Shown: one piece after another, positions 7,496 through 9,413 of the stretch
Numbering within the stretch: position 1 is the stretch's first letter
Layout of the letters: each line of letters starts with the position of its first letter
Translations under genes and position numbers: made by a program
Assembly: GCA_025937955.1 (NCBI GenBank)
Contig: JAICQI010000181.1
Location: forward strand, 1-9,413
Direction of reading: 5' to 3'
Length of the DNA: 9,413 bases
From: Pyrinomonadaceae bacterium
Lineage (GTDB): Bacteria > Acidobacteriota > Blastocatellia > Pyrinomonadales > Pyrinomonadaceae
The notes under the pieces: generated by a model
Told to the model about the DNA's origin: nothing
Seen by the model: only the letters and a program-made list of their open reading frames with translations
Database searches by the model: none

Positions 7496-9413
7496 TTACA
7501 GCCAGTTATTAATCAACAAGAAGGGAGACCAGAAGCCCGGATGTTCGTACCGCGGGTTACTGAGCATCGTTTTCTGCGCGCGCTGAAGCGCGATTGCCCT
7601 GGAGGTCGTTGAATCCTTGAGCCCCCGATAAAACTCCATGACCAGGTCCACGGATGCTTCATCGTTAATATTCCACAGCGTAGCGAGCGCACTTCTGGCT
7701 CCCGCCTTGATCGCCATGCCTGCCAGGCCCAATGCGGCCCGATCGTCGCCAGCGGCCGTGTCGCAGGCGCTCAGAGTAAGTAGCTCCAACGGATCATCAC
7801 GGAACCTAAAGACTCCCACCATATGATGGAGGCGGTCCAACGACAGCTTCTCGTCAAAAGTGAGGAGGAACGTCTTGTCAACTTCGTTTCCAAACTCCCC
7901 GTGCGAGGCGACGTGAACAATCGTGAAATGCTCATCCTTCAACTTCTTTTCCAGATTCGAAGCGAGAAACTCTCGGTCCACGAGCGTTGTGCTTCCGAAG
8001 AGCACGTGAAGGCCTTTAAGCTCGTCTGAGACATTGGGCAAAGCGGGGAAACCTTGCACAGCTTCGGTTACGCCAACGGCCAGAACATTCATGTTCTCCC
8101 GTTTGATCGGGCGAGGATCAGTCAGATTTAAGCTGGGGGTTGTCCCTAGGGCGTATTTAGCCACGAGAAATTGCTTGCCGTCGTGTAGGGCTGCCATCGG
8201 AATGGTCCGGAGTGCTCCGTCCGGAACGAACACCAGAGTATCAATGGGAAAAGCTGATAAGTCCGGCTCCAAGGGGCGAATCAGCCAATCATAGAGTTTT
8301 TGAGCATGAGGAAGATACTCTCTCGTTGTACGTTTCTCCAGCTTACGCCGCAATTGCCGCACCTCTTCTGTCAGAGTCTCCGCCCTCACGGGAATCAACA
8401 GCCGCTTGAGCCCATTCGGCAAGCTGACCAGCAACTCGGTTCGGTCGGCCAGGACAATCGGATAGATAACAACCGCTGTCTGCGCCACAACGTCGAGCGT
8501 GGTGATCTTCGCCAGGGCAGTATCCACGCAGTCGTCACGGAAGTAATCCCGCAGTTCGGCCGCCTTAAACAATTCGACGGCCTCGCGCGCTTCAATGAGG
8601 TACGGCGCCGCCTGGTCACGGTCCTGCAGCGACGCTGCGCGTTGCAGCAGCAGATCCACCAGCTCAAAGTAGAGCGGCCCCATGGTTTCACGGAACGAAC
8701 CTTGCGGGGCTCCATAGCTGACCGACAGTTCGGCCCGAATGGACTGAAGCGTCCGGACGGCACGGCGATAAGAGCCAATTGCGTCCTCGATTGTTCCGGT
8801 TTTCCTGAGCAGGCGTCCCGTCTGCCACTCCCAGCGATAAAGAGATTCAGGAGCGTTTATTTGCTGCGCTGCGAAGGTAGCTCTACGGGTCACCTGCAAA
8901 GCCTCTTGGTACCGATGTTCTTCATCGTACAATTTGCCGAGATGGCCCCAAGCGTATGAGGACCCCCGGCGGTCTCCGATATTTTCCGCCACAGTGGCCG
9001 CTTCACTAAAGGACTGAAATGCAGCCAGAAAAAGAGAATCTTTGGCATCAGTGAGATTTGAGCGCAGGTCGGAGTAGACCAGACCGATATTGATTAAGCC
9101 CGCTGTCTTGTCGTGCGACGTTTCCAACGCCCGAACCCGATCTCGCGCCTTATCGAGCAACGCTTTGGCTTCCTTGTATTGTCCGTTGTGCATGGATGCG
9201 GCTGTCGCATTCGTCAGTGCCCGTGCAGCCAAAGAGGGATTATTGGTGGTGTCTGCCAAAGTCACAGCTTGCCCGTAGGTAAGGACGGCTTCGCTATATT
9301 TTTTTGCACCGTTAGCGCATTTCCCAAATTGTTGAGGATGACCGCTGAGAGAGCCGGATTGTCGACTTGCCTTGCGATGCGAAGCCCCTCGTTTAAGTAC
9401 TTTTGCGCAGTAT
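7496..9413 (-). CDS. TPR-CHAT domain protein, caspase/separase-like; 5' end outside window, with apparent frameshift
   Basis: CHAT domains have the caspase-separase fold and, when the dyad is intact, act as cysteine proteases, usually on partners held by the TPR part. Numbering from the GTG at 9265-9263 (589 residues to TAA), TPR-like helical hairpins fill about 1-240 and the CHAT domain about 260-589. The dyad is His455 in HVASHGEF and Cys501 in LSACDTAAGD, and the end HPGFWSPFLLINNWL is the typical CHAT tail. The GTG is not the true start. Bases 9411 to about 9305 encode, one frame over, further TPR sequence (YLNEGLRIARQVDNP, then VILNNLGNALTVQ) that joins smoothly to KKYSEAVLTYGQAVTLA if one A is added to, or re-read in, the A7 run at 9305-9299. 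The true N-terminus, and whether it has a signal peptide, lies beyond the window. The CHASE2-cyclase gene follows after only six bases. Confidence 0.9.
   Translation of the reverse strand, partial: YCAKVLKRGASHRKASRQSGSLSGHPQQFGKCANGAKKYSEAVLTYGQAVTLADTTNNPSLAARALTNATAASMHNGQYKEAKALLDKARDRVRALETSHDKTAGLINIGLVYSDLRSNLTDAKDSLFLAAFQSFSEAATVAENIGDRRGSSYAWGHLGKLYDEEHRYQEALQVTRRATFAAQQINAPESLYRWEWQTGRLLRKTGTIEDAIGSYRRAVRTLQSIRAELSVSYGAPQGSFRETMGPLYFELVDLLLQRAASLQDRDQAAPYLIEAREAVELFKAAELRDYFRDDCVDTALAKITTLDVVAQTAVVIYPIVLADRTELLVSLPNGLKRLLIPVRAETLTEEVRQLRRKLEKRTTREYLPHAQKLYDWLIRPLEPDLSAFPIDTLVFVPDGALRTIPMAALHDGKQFLVAKYALGTTPSLNLTDPRPIKRENMNVLAVGVTEAVQGFPALPNVSDELKGLHVLFGSTTLVDREFLASNLEKKLKDEHFTIVHVASHGEFGNEVDKTFLLTFDEKLSLDRLHHMVGVFRFRDDPLELLTLSACDTAAGDDRAALGLAGMAIKAGARSALATLWNINDEASVDLVMEFYRGLKDSTTSRAIALQRAQKTMLSNPRYEHPGFWSPFLLINNWL
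9299..9305 (-). other. Frameshift site: run of seven A (coding strand) in the TPR-CHAT gene
   Basis: The upstream frame reads GTG CAA AAA AAT ATA and reaches TGA at 9264-9262. The downstream frame, starting GCA AAA AAA TAT, carries the rest of the TPR and the CHAT domain. The TPR pattern (NALTVQ then KKYSEAV) is unbroken only if the shift happens inside the A run. As read in the upstream frame the site is A AAA AAT, which fits the X XXY YYZ form of a -1 slippery site. A missing base in the read is the simplest cause. Confidence 0.85.

Noticed and set aside
8300..8959. 219-codon open frame on the plus strand opposite the CHAT gene
   Set aside because: It lies fully antisense to the TPR-CHAT coding sequence, and its composition (many Arg, Gln, Leu) is that expected of a shadow frame; no domain is recognisable.
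9263..9265. GTG at 9265 as the true start of the CHAT protein, overlapping the stop of an upstream gene (GTGA overlap)
   Set aside because: The sequence before it in both frames forms one continuous TPR unit across the A7 run, and no ribosome site precedes the GTG, so one frameshifted gene explains it better than two overlapping genes.

Overview
The window holds five protein genes in two converging groups, and all five belong to a gene neighbourhood I know mainly from cyanobacteria and some other diderm bacteria. The organism must be Gram-negative (diderm), because two of the genes form a two-partner secretion (type Vb) pair that needs an outer membrane. Base composition is moderately GC-rich. 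The C-terminal style of the exoprotein looks to me more proteobacterial, or like another non-cyanobacterial phylum, than cyanobacterial, but I cannot name the organism.

Plus strand, 1-4626: the 3' part of a large exported beta-helical protein of the filamentous-haemagglutinin (TpsA) type, cut by the left window edge, is followed 201 bases later by its outer-membrane transporter (TpsB, ShlB/FhaC family). The gap carries a possible promoter, a short tandem repeat and the tpsB ribosome binding site. A perfect 9-bp hairpin at 4636-4663 separates this group from the facing one.

Minus strand, 9413-4684, in order of transcription: a TPR-CHAT protein (caspase/separase-like protease fold, His/Cys dyad present), cut by the right window edge and carrying an apparent frameshift in a run of seven A; a CHASE2 sensor joined to a class III nucleotide cyclase, beginning six bases after the CHAT stop and in the same frame; then, after a 187-base gap, a small exported DUF928 protein with a strong Shine-Dalgarno sequence.

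A plausible picture is that the TPS pair builds a surface or secreted adhesin-like fibre, DUF928 acts in the periplasm or at the envelope, the CHASE2-cyclase senses something in the periplasm and makes a cyclic nucleotide, and the TPR-CHAT protein is a protease or scaffold linked to them. The genes and domains are recognisable. Their joint function is, as far as I know, not described and is inference. The most checkable oddities are the CHAT frameshift, the in-frame single stop between CHAT and CHASE2, the loss of the usual substrate-specifying lysine in the cyclase, and the two lone cysteines at the C-terminus of the exoprotein. I see no RNA gene, CRISPR array, insertion sequence or origin.
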